Shown: positions 53,083-62,065 of the stretch, piece after piece
Numbering within the stretch: the stretch's first letter is position 1
Layout of the letters: each line of letters opens with the position of its first letter
DNA from: Cyclobacterium marinum DSM 745
Lineage (GTDB): Bacteria > Bacteroidota > Bacteroidia > Cytophagales > Cyclobacteriaceae
Assembly (NCBI RefSeq): GCF_000222485.1
Contig: NC_015914.1
Span: forward strand, 3,826,001-3,890,000
DNA: 64,000 nucleotides
Direction: 5' to 3'
Notes under the pieces: model-generated
What the model saw: the letters and a program-made list of their open reading frames with translations, nothing else
What the model was told of the DNA's origin: nothing
Database searches by the model: none
Program-made: the position numbers and the translations under genes

Positions 53083-54585
53083 ATGGAATTCGAACTAGAG
53101 ATACCCAAAAAGCAGTTTATAGAACATCTTGGAATAGACCATAACCACAGGATAGTTTTCTCTGGAGCTTTTGGAACTGGGAAAACATACTTTTTGGAAA
53201 GATTCTTCAAGAAACACGAATCGTACGAAGCCATCCATCTGTTTCCTGTAAATTATTCTGTTGCTTCCAATGAGGATATTTTTGAGTTGATTAAGTATGA
53301 TATTTTGTTTAAACTTCTTGAAGAAGATTTGGATTTTCAGAAGGTAAAAATCGATAAGGGGACCTTTCTTCCATTTTTTCTTGGAAACCATGGCACCCAG
53401 ATTATCCCATTTTTATTAGGTGTTATTCCAAAAGTTGGAGGTTCTTTGAAAGAAATTGCACTAGGACTGATTGACCTTGATAAAAAATTTAATAAAGAGT
53501 TTAAAGAAGCAAACCTTACCGATCAAGACAGAATCATATCTTATTTGGCAGAATTGACCAAAAATCAAGGATCCATTAAAGAGGAAGATTTTTACACCCA
53601 ATTGATTTGTAGCCTAGTTAACCAATTAAAAGAAAAGGGAAAAGAAATAGTTTTGATTATAGATGATTTAGACCGGATTGATCCAGAACATATTTTCCGA
53701 ATTTTGAATGTCTTGGCTGCTCATGTGGATGTGAAAAAAGACGGCGACCAAAATAAGTTTGACTTTAGTAAAATCATTCTAGTATGTGATATTGAAAATA
53801 TCAGAAAAATATTTTCAAATCGATATGGAGCAGATGTGGATTTTTCCGGATATATTGATAAGTTTTATTCAAGGTCTATTTTTTATTATAATCTTTCGGG
53901 GGAAATGATTAAAAGCATTAACAGGGTTTTTGGCTCTGTAGTTTTGGATTATGGAAATAAAGAGATGTCACTTAATGAAATAAGAAGAGATGTGCCAGGA
54001 GCGATAATAAAGCAAATCTTGCACTCCTTTATTCAGTTTGATTTAATTTCGATTAGGGTTCTAAAGCGGATTTTTTCTGGGAGTCAAAATTTAAAGTTAA
54101 GGAAAATTTGGAGCAAGGGTAAATATGATTCGTTAACAAACAATGACATTGAATTGGTGAAATCTTTAGATTTTTTACTCTATCTCTTTCAAGATCTAGA
54201 TCTTATAACAGAAAAGTGTAAAGTTCTAATTGGAAAGGAAATTACCTATCTGCATGGTATTAGTAATGAATTTTTTATATCAGAAATAGTAAAGAGTGCT
54301 GATTTTAAAAAATATTATTGGAACGTTAATGAAAGACCGAAAGCTAATTGTGAACCATTAGAATTCGAAATTACCCTAGATCAAAAGATTTTTAAGTACA
54401 TTATCAACAGTAGTTTTGATCCAAATTATGGATCAGATAAATATCAATTTAGGGTTATTTCGATAATCGATAAATCCGGGACTAAAATTTCAATAGAGGA
54501 GGTCGATTTTTTCAGTCTTCTTGCTTCACTTTTAGAAGAAACTGATATTAAGGATGTTTTGAATAATAAATTTGAAGTTACCTAA
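53083..54585 (+). CDS. KAP-like P-loop ATPase, defence-island gene
   Basis: A 500-residue protein. Walker A VFSGAFGTGKTYFLERFF near residue 25-42, and a long spacing to Walker B EIVLIIDDLDRIDPEHIFRI near residue 188, the DDLDR pattern of KAP/STAND-like NTPases. It lacks evident membrane helices. The C-terminal 200 residues are unrecognised. Single gene between the hsd operon and the SRAP gene; such P-loop NTPases recur in antiphage islands. Substrate unknown. Confidence 0.7.
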   Translation: MEFELEIPKKQFIEHLGIDHNHRIVFSGAFGTGKTYFLERFFKKHESYEAIHLFPVNYSVASNEDIFELIKYDILFKLLEEDLDFQKVKIDKGTFLPFFLGNHGTQIIPFLLGVIPKVGGSLKEIALGLIDLDKKFNKEFKEANLTDQDRIISYLAELTKNQGSIKEEDFYTQLICSLVNQLKEKGKEIVLIIDDLDRIDPEHIFRILNVLAAHVDVKKDGDQNKFDFSKIILVCDIENIRKIFSNRYGADVDFSGYIDKFYSRSIFYYNLSGEMIKSINRVFGSVVLDYGNKEMSLNEIRRDVPGAIIKQILHSFIQFDLISIRVLKRIFSGSQNLKLRKIWSKGKYDSLTNNDIELVKSLDFLLYLFQDLDLITEKCKVLIGKEITYLHGISNEFFISEIVKSADFKKYYWNVNERPKANCEPLEFEITLDQKIFKYIINSSFDPNYGSDKYQFRVISIIDKSGTKISIEEVDFFSLLASLLEETDIKDVLNNKFEVT

Positions 54586-55037
54586 TTTAGCCTCAAAAAG
54601 GTAATTTTATCTTCAATTAATTTAAAGTAGGAGTTACCAAATTTACTGAGTCAATTTCTATACTGATGGTCAGACTGTTTCGGAACGGTAATTTTTATTG
54701 CAAATGAGTGTTTTTATTTTACCCCACCAATTGAAAGATTTTTTTTGGGAAAGTTTCAGACCATTTCCAGCTGAAGTTTCCTCTGTAACCAGATAAATTT
54801 CTTCACCCTCATTGCATTTATTTAATATGTAGAATCATCGGAACGTATAGCAGTCTTTATGCTTGGGGCTTACCCTTCGGGTCGGGCTACCACTTTGTTT
54901 CCATTCCAATCTTTTTCTCAACGCTTCCTTCACAAAAAAGGATTTCCATTGCTATCCCTAAGCCAATTACCGGAAGGTAAAGTAAGAACCGAGCCATTTT
55001 ATTTGTAAATTTAATCTTAACCAAACAAAAGAAAACC
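54586..55037. other. Noncoding gap before the SRAP gene
   Basis: 452 bp with no supported gene. Near 54870 an inverted word pair CTTACCCTTCGGGT-like is present but short. Presumably holds the SRAP gene promoter. Confidence 0.4.
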
Positions 55038-55712
55038 ATGTGCGGCAGGTATTCCGTAAAACAAGACCTTAAAAAAGTTGAAGTTCAATTGAAGTTGAGA
55101 TTATCCGAAAAGGCCAAGAACTGGAAGCCTTCCTATAACATTGCTCCTTCCCAATTGGCTCCGGTGGTAACTTCGGATAAGCCTGATGTAATAGATGTCT
55201 TTCATTTCGGTTTGGTGCCGCATTGGGCAAAGGATAAAAAGGTGGGATATAAAATGATCAATGCCCGTTCCGAAACGCTGCTGGAAAAACCCTCCTTTAA
55301 GCCCCTTTTGGTAAACAACAAAAGATGCTTGGTCCTGGCTGACAGTTTTTTTGAATGGAAAAAGCAAGGCAAAGAAAAGCAGCCATTCAGAATTTACCTT
55401 CCCGAAAGAGATGTCTTTTTTTTCGCCGGACTCTGGTCAAGTTGGAAGGATCCTGAAGGTGAAATGTATAATTCCTACTCCATTATCACCACTGCCCCGA
55501 ATAAACTAATGGCCAAGATCCATGACAGAATGCCAGTGATTTTGACTAGGGAAGAAGAAAAAATGTGGTTGGAACCCGATCAAAACCCCAAGGATTTGCT
55601 AAAATTATTGAACGCTTATCCGGCCGATGCTATGAAGGCTTACGAAATATCCAGCAAAGTCAACAAACCTACAAACAATTACCCTGAAATCCTGGATCCG
55701 GTTTCAAAATAG
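55038..55712 (+). CDS. SRAP-domain (YedK/HMCES-type) protein
   Basis: A 224-residue protein beginning MCGRYSV; Cys2 is the catalytic residue that forms a stable bond to abasic sites in single-stranded DNA once Met1 is removed. NARSETL (about residue 75), SFFEWKK (about 106) and the His in KIHDRMPVIL (about 160) complete the active site. It protects abasic sites in ssDNA. The frame is complete and of usual length. Confidence 0.95.
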   Translation: MCGRYSVKQDLKKVEVQLKLRLSEKAKNWKPSYNIAPSQLAPVVTSDKPDVIDVFHFGLVPHWAKDKKVGYKMINARSETLLEKPSFKPLLVNNKRCLVLADSFFEWKKQGKEKQPFRIYLPERDVFFFAGLWSSWKDPEGEMYNSYSIITTAPNKLMAKIHDRMPVILTREEEKMWLEPDQNPKDLLKLLNAYPADAMKAYEISSKVNKPTNNYPEILDPVSK

Positions 55713-55926
55713 ATTTTTAAAGGCTCTTTGCACTATTAACACAGCTTACCTGAAATAAGTTGGATTGAGTATTTCTATTTTGCCTTCACCGATGACTTCA
55801 AATGTAAGGATCTTTAATGCCGTTCGTCCAGTTCCTTAAAATTCCCCTGCTTTTTTAGGTGGATAAACTTTTTCTTGCTAAGAACCCTTCCTTGTTTCCA
55901 ACTTCTGATCGTATCATTTCCAATGC

Positions 55927-56139
55927 CATGGCCTATCCTGTTCTCGGTTGTGAATTATGATAAATGCAAAGATGGGGGCAGCGGTCCACCCGCCAAGGGT
56001 ACGCTTCGCCCTAGCACAAAAAATAGGGCTTTCCAGAGAAAGCCTTCCGCAATTTTTTTGCACGGCACTTTGCTTGGGTGTCCCTGGCAGCCCCATTCTC
56101 TTAGGCATAATCAAATTTAAAACCTTAAACAGTAAATAC
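55927..56139 (+). repeat. Long conserved leader of the 85-residue gene, copy 1
   Basis: About 210 bp directly in front of the gene at 56140 are about 85 percent identical to 58105-58313. The GC-rich middle (GCGGTCCACCCGCCAAGG and TACGCTTCGCCC) and the end (CTTAGGCATAATCAAATTTA) are best kept. An open frame runs through it in copy 1 but is broken in copy 2, so the stretch is more likely a leader RNA or promoter region than coding. Confidence 0.55.
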
Positions 56140-56397
56140 ATGTCACAATTTGAAAAAACTTACATCGGAAAAGGAACACAAGTAAAAGATTTAGACATCA
56201 TCCGAGTATCTATCACCAAGGAAACACTAGAGGAAATCCTCAAAAACCAGATGGTCGATTACGACGGCAAAGAATACCTGGTATTTGAAGTCGCCTCACT
56301 GAAAGAGCCGGATCAATTTGGGAAAACCCATTCTGCCTATATCAGCAAAAAGGTAGTTGCTCCGAAAGGTGGGAAGGCCCGGAAGGACAAAGCTTAG
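56140..56397 (+). CDS. Conserved 85-residue protein, copy 1
   Basis: Starts at ATG 56140 (MSQFEKTYIGKGTQ), not at the upstream frame. Patches: VKDLDIIRVSITKETLEEIL, YDGKEYLVFEVASLKEPDQF, GKTHSAYISKK and a basic tail APKGGKARKDKA. Small, probably single-domain and possibly nucleic-acid binding by its basic end. I do not recognise the family. A near copy is at 58314. Its stop is followed by a short hairpin terminator. Confidence 0.7.
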   Translation: MSQFEKTYIGKGTQVKDLDIIRVSITKETLEEILKNQMVDYDGKEYLVFEVASLKEPDQFGKTHSAYISKKVVAPKGGKARKDKA

Positions 56398-56402
56398 AAA
56401 TT

Positions 56403-56419
56403 AGCCCTTAGGGGCTTTT
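56403..56419 (+). terminator. Terminator of the 85-residue gene, copy 1
   Basis: AGCCC (56403-56407) and GGGCT (56412-56416) with loop TTAG, then TTT. Compare copy 2, where the same hairpin is split by the IS110 element. Confidence 0.5.
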
Positions 56420-56603
56420 CGGGTTTAAGGAAAACATCTACTTTATATATTCACTGTTTGTTCTTCATCTAAACCTATAACCTTGTTTAATTTTACAAAA
56501 CACCCAAGACGATAGTCATTATGTAGTTTGTTAATTATGAGCATATTAGCTAAATTAGTATAAAAAAAATTACTTACAGAGGTCATCTTATATAAAATTA
56601 ATT

Positions 56604-57467
56604 CTATGCAATTCTTAGGTGCTTTTTTATAAATTCTTTAAGGGTTTTCTCTTTTGAAAATATTTGATTATTGGCAGTATTTATTGTTTCAATATTTGTC
56701 TGTTTCACAAACTCTTTCTGTTTGAAAGAAATTATCTCTGTGATAAAATCACTATCGTTACTAATAATTAAACAAAGCTTAGGTGAAAGCGGTAAGATCA
56801 TTCCAAATAGAGAAGGGAGCTCTACGCCGAATGATTCTTCTTTCGATAAATTAATAACTCTTAATGGAAAATCACTAGTAATAAAATCATATTTTGAATT
56901 ATTTTCATAAATCATCATATTAGAAGAGATCAATTTTAAAAACTCATGTTCATAAATTTTAGACATAGCGGTGCTTTCTCCGATTGTTGAAAACAACCGA
57001 ATAATTTTAGGTATATCGTCATGGGGGTCTTTTTCAAATACTTTTCTAGAGGCATTTCCTTTTTCTGTCAAATTACTTTTTATTTCGACTTTTTCTCTTT
57101 TTCCTCCGGAATTATTGAAATTTCTTATCTCATTAATTAATTCAGGTGATCTAATGTGAAAAGTATTTACAAAATGAATTAATGGTATTTTATCTTCATG
57201 ATCTAATTTGCGCTTTTCATTTTCAATAATATTTTTAAAAACTGCACTGGCATTTCCATCAATCTTACTAAAAAAATCCGTCTCAACACTTTTATCCCCG
57301 CCTCTTGAAGTATAAAGATTCTTTTCATGACCAACATCTGCAATGGATGCTGACCTTGGACTAACTTCAATATTAGATTTTAAATATAGCCATAGATTTT
57401 TTTCATCGTAGGTCCATGGTTTTAATAAGAATTTCGGAACAAAATGATGTTTTTTGGGACCGCCCAT
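56604..57467 (-). CDS. DUF4238 protein
   Basis: A 287-residue protein with the DUF4238 start KKHHFVPKFLLKPWTYDEKN, followed by SASIADVGHEKNLYT and VETDFFSKIDGNASAVFKNI and RSPELINEIRNF. DUF4238 genes are scattered in defence islands and mobile DNA; no activity is established. It is read opposite to its neighbours, is AT-rich, and sits between the two copies of the 85-residue gene, so it is cargo between direct repeats. Confidence 0.8.
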   Translation of the reverse strand: MGGPKKHHFVPKFLLKPWTYDEKNLWLYLKSNIEVSPRSASIADVGHEKNLYTSRGGDKSVETDFFSKIDGNASAVFKNIIENEKRKLDHEDKIPLIHFVNTFHIRSPELINEIRNFNNSGGKREKVEIKSNLTEKGNASRKVFEKDPHDDIPKIIRLFSTIGESTAMSKIYEHEFLKLISSNMMIYENNSKYDFITSDFPLRVINLSKEESFGVELPSLFGMILPLSPKLCLIISNDSDFITEIISFKQKEFVKQTNIETINTANNQIFSKEKTLKEFIKKHLRIA

Positions 57468-58104
57468 GTTTAAGTTTTTATTATGTATAACGATTGAAAA
57501 TTGTTGAGGGTTCTGTTTTCTAAAGCTATTCTTTTCCTCACTTCCATAAACTTACTTAAAGTGTAGGTTTTATTCTTTTGGTTCTATTTATTCACAAACA
57601 CAGTATTCTTTTTGCCTTCTCAACAATTCCTTCTCTTCTAGCTCCTTTGAAAACTATAATTCCCGCTAAAAGTATAGCCATGAAACTAGGAAACATTGAC
57701 AATAATGGGTATACTCATTCTACACTTCTGGATTTATGTATTAGTATATAAAGCGGGATATATATTAAACCCGAAATTCCAAATAGTTAATAAAAAACTA
57801 ATCCAATTTTGCCTTCAATTGAGAAAATTTTTGGTTATAAGTGTCTTTTTTCAATAATTTATGGAAGCATATTCTTCACATTTAATACTTGTTAAACCTA
57901 GGTTAATAGCTATTTCATCTAGCTCTTCTGGAAATTTCTTTCTATTTAATTCTAAGTGGTCAGGTTTTAGCATCTTTTCAGTTAATTCAAAACGTTTTTG
58001 AAAATACTGCAATCATTTAATCTTTCTAGTAATCCCATTTTTAGAAAAAATTCTAATTATATCCTTACCTCTTTTTTTTTATTTCAGTTCTTCCAATGAT
58101 AAGA
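57468..58104. other. Noncoding DNA between the DUF4238 gene and leader copy 2
   Basis: 637 bp, AT-rich, no supported gene on either strand and no transposon ends recognised. Confidence 0.5.
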
Positions 58105-58313
58105 TCAATCCTATTCCCGGTTGTAAATTATGATCCATGCAAAGATGGGAGCAGCGGTCCACCCGCCAAGGATACGCTTCGCCCGATCAAAAAAATAGGG
58201 TTTTCCAGAGGAAGCCTTCCGCAATTTTTTTGCTCAGCTCTTGGCTTGGGTGTTCCTAGCAGCCCCCGAACTCTTAGGCATAATCAAATTTAAAACCTTA
58301 AACAGTAAAAGTC
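58105..58313 (+). repeat. Long conserved leader of the 85-residue gene, copy 2
   Basis: Direct repeat of 55927-56139. The open frame present in copy 1 is interrupted or shifted here, yet the nucleotide words GCGGTCCACCCGCCAAGG, TTCCGCAATTTTTTTGC and TTAGGCATAATCAAATTTAA are unchanged, which argues that the DNA or RNA itself is conserved. Confidence 0.55.
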
Positions 58314-58571
58314 ATGTCACAATTTGAAAAAACTTATATCGGAAAAGGAACACAAGTTAAAGATCTTAACATTATCCGAGTATCTATCTCCAAGGAAACA
58401 CTAGAGGAAATCCTCAAAGACCAGATGGTCGACTATGACGGCAACGAATACCTGGTATTTGAGGTCGCCTCACTGAAAGAACCGGATCAATTTGGAAAAA
58501 CCCATACTGCCTATATCAGCAAAAAGGTAGCTGCTCCGAAAGGTGGAAAGGCCCGGAAGAACAAAGTTTAG
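58314..58571 (+). CDS. Conserved 85-residue protein, copy 2
   Basis: Differs from copy 1 at about seven of 85 positions (for example DLNIIRVSISK against DLDIIRVSITK). Frame intact. Its terminator hairpin appears to have been interrupted by the IS110 element: the first arm (TTAGCCCTT) ends at 58583, and GGGGCTTTT recurs beyond the element at 59904. Confidence 0.7.
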   Translation: MSQFEKTYIGKGTQVKDLNIIRVSISKETLEEILKDQMVDYDGNEYLVFEVASLKEPDQFGKTHTAYISKKVAAPKGGKARKNKV

Positions 58572-58689
58572 AAATTAGCCCTTCCTTTAGATTTGATAAA
58601 TGTTAATATTCTAAGATTACTGTTTTATACATTGAGAGTGTCTGGTAGAGACTCATAAATTGTTAATAACGGTGGATAATATTAAATTA

Positions 58690-58765
58690 GGAATAGGAAC
58701 GGGGTGAACTTAAGCCCCTTCTAGGACACTAAGGCCTATGCCCCGTATCAGTCCCCGTTCCATGT
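58690..58765 (+). ncRNA. Candidate IS110 bridge RNA core
   Basis: Within the noncoding left end of the IS110 element: long-range arms GGAACGGGG (58696-58704) and CCCCGTTCC (58753-58761), with inner alternative pairs GGGG (58701-58704) and CCCC (58715-58718), and AGGCCTAT. IS110 elements encode a structured bridge RNA in this position with internal loops that read donor and target. Structure is by eye only. Confidence 0.5.
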
Positions 58766-58863
58766 TCCGGTTGCCTTGAGAACCAGTTAGAATTTTAGGT
58801 TAGCAGACCTTCTAAAGGTTTTAGTTTCAGCAACCATATTTATTAATATTTAATAGTAAAGTT

Positions 58864-59859
58864 ATGAAATTTAGAGCATTTATCGGTATTGACGTGAGTA
58901 AATCCACCATTGACATCTATTTGAGAAACGCTGGAAGGCACGCTGTGTTTGTTAATGATCTGGAAGGATTTGAAGCCATGGGCGAATGGCTTATGGACAT
59001 TTTGGGGCAGGTGTGCCCTGATGAGATGATGTTTGGTTTGGAACACACTGGGCTTTATAGCGAGCTTCTGATCTCTTTTCTCAACGACCACAATTTCCCC
59101 TTTACGGTACTGCCTGGCTTAGAGGTGAAAAAGTCTATGGGGATCCGAAGAGGTAAATCAGACAAAGCTGACGCCAAAGATATTGCCGATTATATTTATG
59201 AGAAAAGGGAGAAGGTCAATTTGTTCAATATGCCCTCCCAGAACTTGGAATCGATAAGAAAGCTTGCCTCTTACAGGGAACGTTTGGTAAAAGAAAGAAC
59301 CGCCTATAAAACAAGACTAGGCGAATACCAAAAGGTCTATGGGAAGGAGTCTTATGAGTTATATACAGAATCACATAAACAGATCATAGCCTGTCTAGAC
59401 AAACAAATTAAAGGAATGGAAGCCGAAATGGAACGGCTGATAAAGGATGACCAAGAAATGTTAAGACAATACCGGTTGGTCAAATCTGTAAAGGGTATAG
59501 GTCCCCAGACTGCCATCATGATGATTGTGTTAACTAAAGCATTTACCGCTTTTCCAGAATGGAGAAAGTTTGCCAGTTATGCAGGTATTGCCCCTTTTCC
59601 AAATCAGTCGGGAACTTATATGGGTAAGACGAGAACCAGTAAACTGGCAAACAAACGTATAAAAGGACTTCTGACAATGTGTGCAGCAGTGGCCGTACAG
59701 CATAATCCGGAGATGAGACTTTATTACGAAAAACGGGTTAATAAGGGCAAGAATAAAATGAGCACAATCAATATTATAAGAAACAAACTAGTATCAAGGA
59801 TCTTTGCGGTAATAGAAAGAGGTACCCCATATGTCGAAACAATGAAATATGCTGCTTAA
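58864..59859 (+). CDS. IS110-family DEDD transposase
   Basis: A 331-residue recombinase. N-terminal RuvC-like DEDD domain: GIDVSKSTIDI (first Asp), FGLEHTGLY (Glu), and GKSDKADAKDIADYI (paired Asp). C-terminal Transposase_20 domain with LVKSVKGIGPQTAIMM, the SYAGIAPFPNQSGT block that includes the catalytic-serine region of the family. Frame intact and length usual, so the element may be active. Confidence 0.92.
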   Translation: MKFRAFIGIDVSKSTIDIYLRNAGRHAVFVNDLEGFEAMGEWLMDILGQVCPDEMMFGLEHTGLYSELLISFLNDHNFPFTVLPGLEVKKSMGIRRGKSDKADAKDIADYIYEKREKVNLFNMPSQNLESIRKLASYRERLVKERTAYKTRLGEYQKVYGKESYELYTESHKQIIACLDKQIKGMEAEMERLIKDDQEMLRQYRLVKSVKGIGPQTAIMMIVLTKAFTAFPEWRKFASYAGIAPFPNQSGTYMGKTRTSKLANKRIKGLLTMCAAVAVQHNPEMRLYYEKRVNKGKNKMSTINIIRNKLVSRIFAVIERGTPYVETMKYAA

Positions 59860-60124
59860 AAATTAAAAATTGTACTATTCCACTTGCTTTAATCTTAGAA
59901 TACGGGGCTTTTTTTTGATTTATTTTTAAGATGGAGAATAAGAATTGGGCTGTGAGGAAAGGCTTATTTAAGCTTTTAAGGTCATAATTTAGCACAGCAC
60001 ACTAAAAACTATTTCCCTGGAGAAATCTTGCTATTGAAAAAAGGTTAGAAAAATTTTAAAATCGAGCAAAGTGTACCAAGTATTTGTTTAAATTATTAAC
60101 TTAAACATGTTAATTTAATAAACA

Positions 60125-60256
60125 ATGAAAGATATATCGGTGATTGTATTACAGTTGAAGAACAGGCAAACTCAAATAGACCGAAAGATCAATCAATTAA
60201 TAGATCAAAATTTAGATCCTTTTCCCTTTGAAAAGTTGGATAAAGGAAAGATATAA
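60125..60256 (+). CDS. Possible 43-residue small protein
   Basis: ATG 60125 to TAA 60254-60256 encodes MKDISVIVLQLKNRQTQIDR and a hydrophilic, helical remainder. No partner and no clear promoter. Listed because the helical, charged composition is protein-like; could be a remnant. Between 59904 and 60483 there is no other gene. Confidence 0.25.
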   Translation: MKDISVIVLQLKNRQTQIDRKINQLIDQNLDPFPFEKLDKGKI

Positions 60257-60300
60257 CGGTTTATTAGTACCTTTTTCAGTCAAACTTTGCTCAGTATTTC

Positions 60301-60350
60301 GGTTTAAATTGTGCCATTTCCAAGGTAGATTTTGGTTCGAACCGTGCCAC
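60301..60350. repeat. IS21-end-like repeat pair, second site
   Basis: GGTTTAAATTGTGCCA (60301) and GGTTCGAACCGTGCCA (60334) stand 33 bp apart, as do the related words at 45371/45404. Internal terminal repeats at helical-phase spacing are a feature of IS21-family ends; istB remnants of that family exist at 11.5-12.3 kb. Confidence 0.4.
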
Positions 60351-60483
60351 TTTTGAAAGATCAAATTTAACCTGCTATATGGCCTAAAAAAAGCGATTTG
60401 GCCAAAGTCTTGATCTTATGGATATAGATCAGATTTTTAATTTACACTGGGATGTGGCTTCATAATTTTAAAATTAGACAATT

Positions 60484-60924
60484 TTAATGTTTAATTTCTT
60501 TTCCTAACCAGACCCCGTATTTCTTCCACTGTAAGTAAAAAATGATCCACTCACTTATCCAGGGTATCATCCTAATCAAAGGGATTTTTCGTATTGGTCC
60601 TTGGTCAATTATAGGGTGGTACAAGCAAAGTGATAAGTCCCCATACAAGTGGATATCTCTATGATAATTTAATTGGATATTAGTTATGAAGATTTGATCG
60701 TATCGATTTCCGTTAAACGGTGAGTATGAAAGGATCACTAGGTAATCTTTTTTACCCATTTGCAAATTACCTTTTCCAATTAGTTGTTTACCTTTATAAT
60801 CGATAAATAATTTAATCCAATCAAATCTCTGTTCAACGAGTGTTTTCTGGACACTTAAAAACATTTCCCAATTATCTTGATGTTTTTTTCTGATGCTATT
60901 CTCCAAAGTTATAATGTGGTTCAT
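60484..60924 (-). CDS. E2-like ubiquitin-transfer-type protein of CBASS
   Basis: A 146-residue protein, last gene of the operon. The pattern LYGDLSLCLYHP with candidate catalytic Cys100, then IPWISEWIIFYLQWKKYGVW and LGKEIKH at the end, matches prokaryotic E2-like proteins found in type II CBASS that lack E1 and JAB partners. Such proteins are thought to prime or attach the CD-NTase. Its start overlaps the CD-NTase 3' end by 29 nt. No E1-type gene is visible here, hence the short type II form. Confidence 0.7.
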   Translation of the reverse strand: MNHIITLENSIRKKHQDNWEMFLSVQKTLVEQRFDWIKLFIDYKGKQLIGKGNLQMGKKDYLVILSYSPFNGNRYDQIFITNIQLNYHRDIHLYGDLSLCLYHPIIDQGPIRKIPLIRMIPWISEWIIFYLQWKKYGVWLGKEIKH

Positions 60925-62065
60925 TTTTATAACCTAAATTTGTGTTAATAATACCTTTAGCGTCTGTTAATGCATTTCCTGAGTAAATTAAGCCACTTGA
61001 CTTTGCAAAGTAGTCGTTGGTGGAATTTCTGAAATTTAAAGTTTGGTCAGAAAGTGTTTTTTTATAAATACCCTCACCAAATAGCTGGATATAGTCATCT
61101 TTGCTAAATTCGAATGGATTTTTCAAGCTACTCCATTTCCTATGGAAATTTGAAATGAAATTGAAGAAACTATCGTAATGACGTATTGTCCAAGAATCCG
61201 TGAAATCCTCATTCGGATCAATAGGGTTAATTACTTTGAATTTAACATTTCTATTAAAAGCATCTAGATAACTTGCCTTTATCCTATTTATCACTTGATC
61301 TAATGTTTCAAAAATTGACTCCTCTCCTTCATAAAACTGAGCTATTAATGTCGTCAGTACGATACTGGATACTCTAAAATCCTTGTCCTGAAAGTAAATA
61401 TCCCTGCATCTTTTAATCAACTGGACACCTCGTTGTAGAGGTGATTTTAGGTAAACTTCAGATGGAAGCTTTTCCGTGTCTACTTGAGCTTTCAGGAGGA
61501 CTTCAGCATATCTTTTCAAAAAAGGCTCCTCAGCGGTTGCTGCAATTTCGAGAAACCATTTTGAAAACCCCTTGGGATTTCCCGAAGACCAAGATTTCAG
61601 AGCTTTTTCTGGGATCATGATCATTTCATTTTGAAAAAGATTTGGCATACACCCAGGAAGGATATCCATGTGGAAATCACCCTTATAATTTAAGCGAACA
61701 CATCTATTCTTTTTCTCCATTATTTCTTTGTAATAGGAGTCCTTTTCGAGAGATTTCACCAATGCATTGAAAATTACTTCCGGAGAATAATTATAGTAAG
61801 GGTCATAAATATGTAGAACAATATCTAAGTCAAAATCTTCACCATTAATAGGCTTTACAGTAGTACCTATTCTTTTCGATCCTTGTGCATAAACCTCGAT
61901 TTGAAGCCCATCAAAAAAGTCATTATCCTTTTTTAAAAGGTCTGAAACAGCGTTGTATGCGGTTTCCATTCGCACCGTCCTAGATTTGTCTAGTTGCAAT
62001 TCTTGAGCAATTCTTGCCAGAAGTTCTTCCCTCTGCAGAAAGTAGTCTTTGTAAATATCAATCAT
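60896..62065 (-). CDS. CD-NTase (SMODS-type cyclic oligonucleotide synthase) of CBASS
   Basis: A 389-residue nucleotidyltransferase. The active site is visible: YAQGSKRIGT with the GS motif at 62-63, GEDFDLDIVLHI with the metal-binding DxD at D79/D81, and DFHMDILP with the third Asp D134. It makes a cyclic di- or trinucleotide alarm on phage infection. The start overlaps the NUDIX gene stop by 4 nt (ATGA). The C-terminus GEPHYNFGE-like (YKNEPHYNFGE) is the possible E2 target region. Product nucleotide not predictable by eye. Confidence 0.88.
   Translation of the reverse strand: MIDIYKDYFLQREELLARIAQELQLDKSRTVRMETAYNAVSDLLKKDNDFFDGLQIEVYAQGSKRIGTTVKPINGEDFDLDIVLHIYDPYYNYSPEVIFNALVKSLEKDSYYKEIMEKKNRCVRLNYKGDFHMDILPGCMPNLFQNEMIMIPEKALKSWSSGNPKGFSKWFLEIAATAEEPFLKRYAEVLLKAQVDTEKLPSEVYLKSPLQRGVQLIKRCRDIYFQDKDFRVSSIVLTTLIAQFYEGEESIFETLDQVINRIKASYLDAFNRNVKFKVINPIDPNEDFTDSWTIRHYDSFFNFISNFHRKWSSLKNPFEFSKDDYIQLFGEGIYKKTLSDQTLNFRNSTNDYFAKSSGLIYSGNALTDAKGIINTNLGYKNEPHYNFGE

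Larger units (their letters stand above)
58584..59903. mobile_element. IS110-family element, inferred limits
   Basis: Limits come from comparison with the 3' flank of the 85-residue gene copy 1 (TTAGCCCTTAGGGGCTTTT at 56401): in copy 2 TTAGCCCTT (to 58583) is followed by new sequence, and GGGGCTTTT is found at 59904. The 280-bp noncoding left part holds a structured segment that is the candidate bridge RNA; the transposase gene follows. IS110 elements lack terminal inverted repeats, so the limits need a second copy to confirm. Confidence 0.6.

Noticed and set aside
55957..56139. N-terminal extension of the 85-residue protein (frame open from 55957)
   Set aside because: The second copy has no matching open frame, whereas both copies share the ATG at MSQFEKT.
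58573..58863. Riboswitch in front of the IS110 transposase
   Set aside because: The structured part belongs to the noncoding end of an IS110 element, where a bridge RNA is expected; no known riboswitch pattern was seen.
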